Below, piece by piece: positions 63,048-64,000 of a stretch of DNA of 64,000 nt (within the stretch, counting starts at the first letter, position 1; each line of letters begins with the position of its first letter). The stretch spans positions 3,887,565 to 3,951,564 of the forward strand of contig JAGTTQ010000001.1 in the NCBI GenBank assembly GCA_018223415.1, read 5' to 3'. The stretch comes from Eubacteriaceae bacterium Marseille-Q4139 (GTDB taxonomy: Bacteria; Bacillota; Clostridia; Lachnospirales; Lachnospiraceae). The notes beneath the pieces are model-generated. The model worked only from the letters and a program-made list of their open reading frames with translations, did not search any database and was not told where the DNA came from. A program made the position numbers and the translations under genes.

Positions 63048-64000
63048 CCTTCGCCCACTCCCTACCAGGTCTTCTCTTCCGCAATTTCATTCCCAAATGA
63101 GTTTTGTTTCCACTGCTCATGAAACCCGGTCTATGCTAAAACGGATTTTCATCAGCGCCAAAGATAAGCACGACAACAAGCCCATCCCCGGCACTCTCGT
63201 ACCAGGCACAGGCTTGCTCCAAACCTCCTATTCAAATTTTCATGCTCTTTAAGATTGGGTCGAATAGAGCCGTCAAGAAGCCATCCACTATCTTAGCTTT
63301 TTGGCGTCTTCTAACCCTCTCTGCATAAAAATCTGGATTTGAGAGCTGGGTCAAGCCGCCAAAAGCCCTGATTCTACGTGGTTTTTCTTGGTTGTCCCTA
63401 TTATATCTCCATCACCGAGCATTGCAATATTCAATTTATCCTTCACAACTTACGTACTCCTTATCCATGACGTACTCCTCTTTTCATCCGGCCGGTTCGG
63501 AACTTTTTAAAATTCTCTATGGTCGAAATTGCTGTGGATCATCATTCCGATATCTATCATTTCTTCCTGATTTCCACAGTAGCCCTTCTATTAAGTAAAT
63601 TATTATGTCTTTTTCTGGTCATGTCTGTCCAATCAATACAATACAAGAACCATGTTAAATAAACGCCCGAAATGTTCATTTTCTCTATCCGTTTATTAAC
63701 TATTTTATTTAGGGCAGACACCTCAAATATTTAATACTTTATTGGCTTCTACAGACTTCAATAATCCCATTTGTGTAGACACCTTTTGTACATATCTATC
63801 GAAAAATGGTATATATTCAGCGACTAATATCACTTGGGCAGCCCTGTCAATCTATACTCTCATTCTTTCCACTCCCACCATCCCCCAACCATCTCTCTAC
63901 CCTTCAAACTCTCCCTCGCTCTATTCACATTCCCCACAATTTCCAAACCGCCAATTCAACCACAAACCACCACTCCCATTCCATTTCCACCCCAGTCTTA
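63048..64000. other. No gene recognised; AT-rich intergenic stretch ending in a G-depleted tract
   Basis: No ORF here has both a ribosome site and protein-like composition on either strand. An AGACACCT motif appears twice (about 63716 and 63778). From 63871 the plus strand has only three G in 130 bases and is rich in C and A (repeated CCACC/CCCA words). A promoter for the upstream part of the polysaccharide operon could lie here, but I cannot place it. Confidence 0.5.

Overview
The window comes from a gut-type Clostridia bacterium (Firmicutes, probably Lachnospiraceae or Oscillospiraceae). The evidence is a Tn1549-like conjugative element, small clostridial mobile-element proteins (Maff2, TnpV, TnpW, PcfB, PrgI) and strong AGGAGG ribosome binding sites. 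Nearly everything reads on the minus strand. No rRNA, tRNA or CRISPR array was seen.

Region 1 (about 1-36,040) is the larger part of an integrative conjugative element (ICE). In transcription order (right to left) it carries a divergently read helix-turn-helix-like protein, a sigma-like regulator, a small protein, a RepA-like initiator, PcfB, the coupling protein VirD4, a sigma-region-4/alpha-CTD protein, the Maff2 membrane protein, a VirB6-like protein, PrgI, the VirB4 ATPase, an NlpC/P60 transfer hydrolase, DUF4315 and DUF4366 proteins, topoisomerase III and a 2,953-residue methylase/helicase. Relaxase and integrase are not in the window and should lie to the left. A small tnpV gene is overprinted inside the giant methylase/helicase gene.

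Region 2 (21,825-30,383) is an 8.56-kb mobilizable element inserted into virD4, between Walker A and Walker B. It has a large serine recombinase, a MobV relaxase, a CHC2 primase, a VirE-like helicase and TnpW. Its cargo is the aminoglycoside resistance pair aph(2'')-IIa and aac(6')-Im plus a PHP-family hydrolase. Both ends can be placed to the base, with a GG crossover and an 11-bp inverted repeat exactly 20 nt inside each end.

Region 3 (36,167-46,106) is a 10-kb pile of insertion sequences. It holds an IS3-family element, one IS21 nested in another, and two complete plus two partial copies of one IS256-family element. A 524-bp piece of the outer IS21 lies inverted between IS256 copies, with target-site repeats that show how this happened.

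Region 4 (46,107-61,808) is a Wzx/Wzy-type surface polysaccharide cluster. It has dTDP-rhamnose genes (rfbA, rfbB, rfbD, rfbC), three glycosyltransferases, Wzy, Wzx, a pyruvyl transferase, an aldo/keto reductase, a MenD-like thiamine-diphosphate enzyme and an acyltransferase. The acyltransferase begins with sixteen copies of a 5-bp repeat and is very likely phase variable. A VanZ-like gene at the downstream end is cut by IS256.

Region 5 (about 61,810-64,000) is gene-poor. It contains five copies of an unexplained 33-bp repeat, decayed glycosyltransferase and UDP-glucose dehydrogenase fragments, and a strongly G-depleted final 130 bases.
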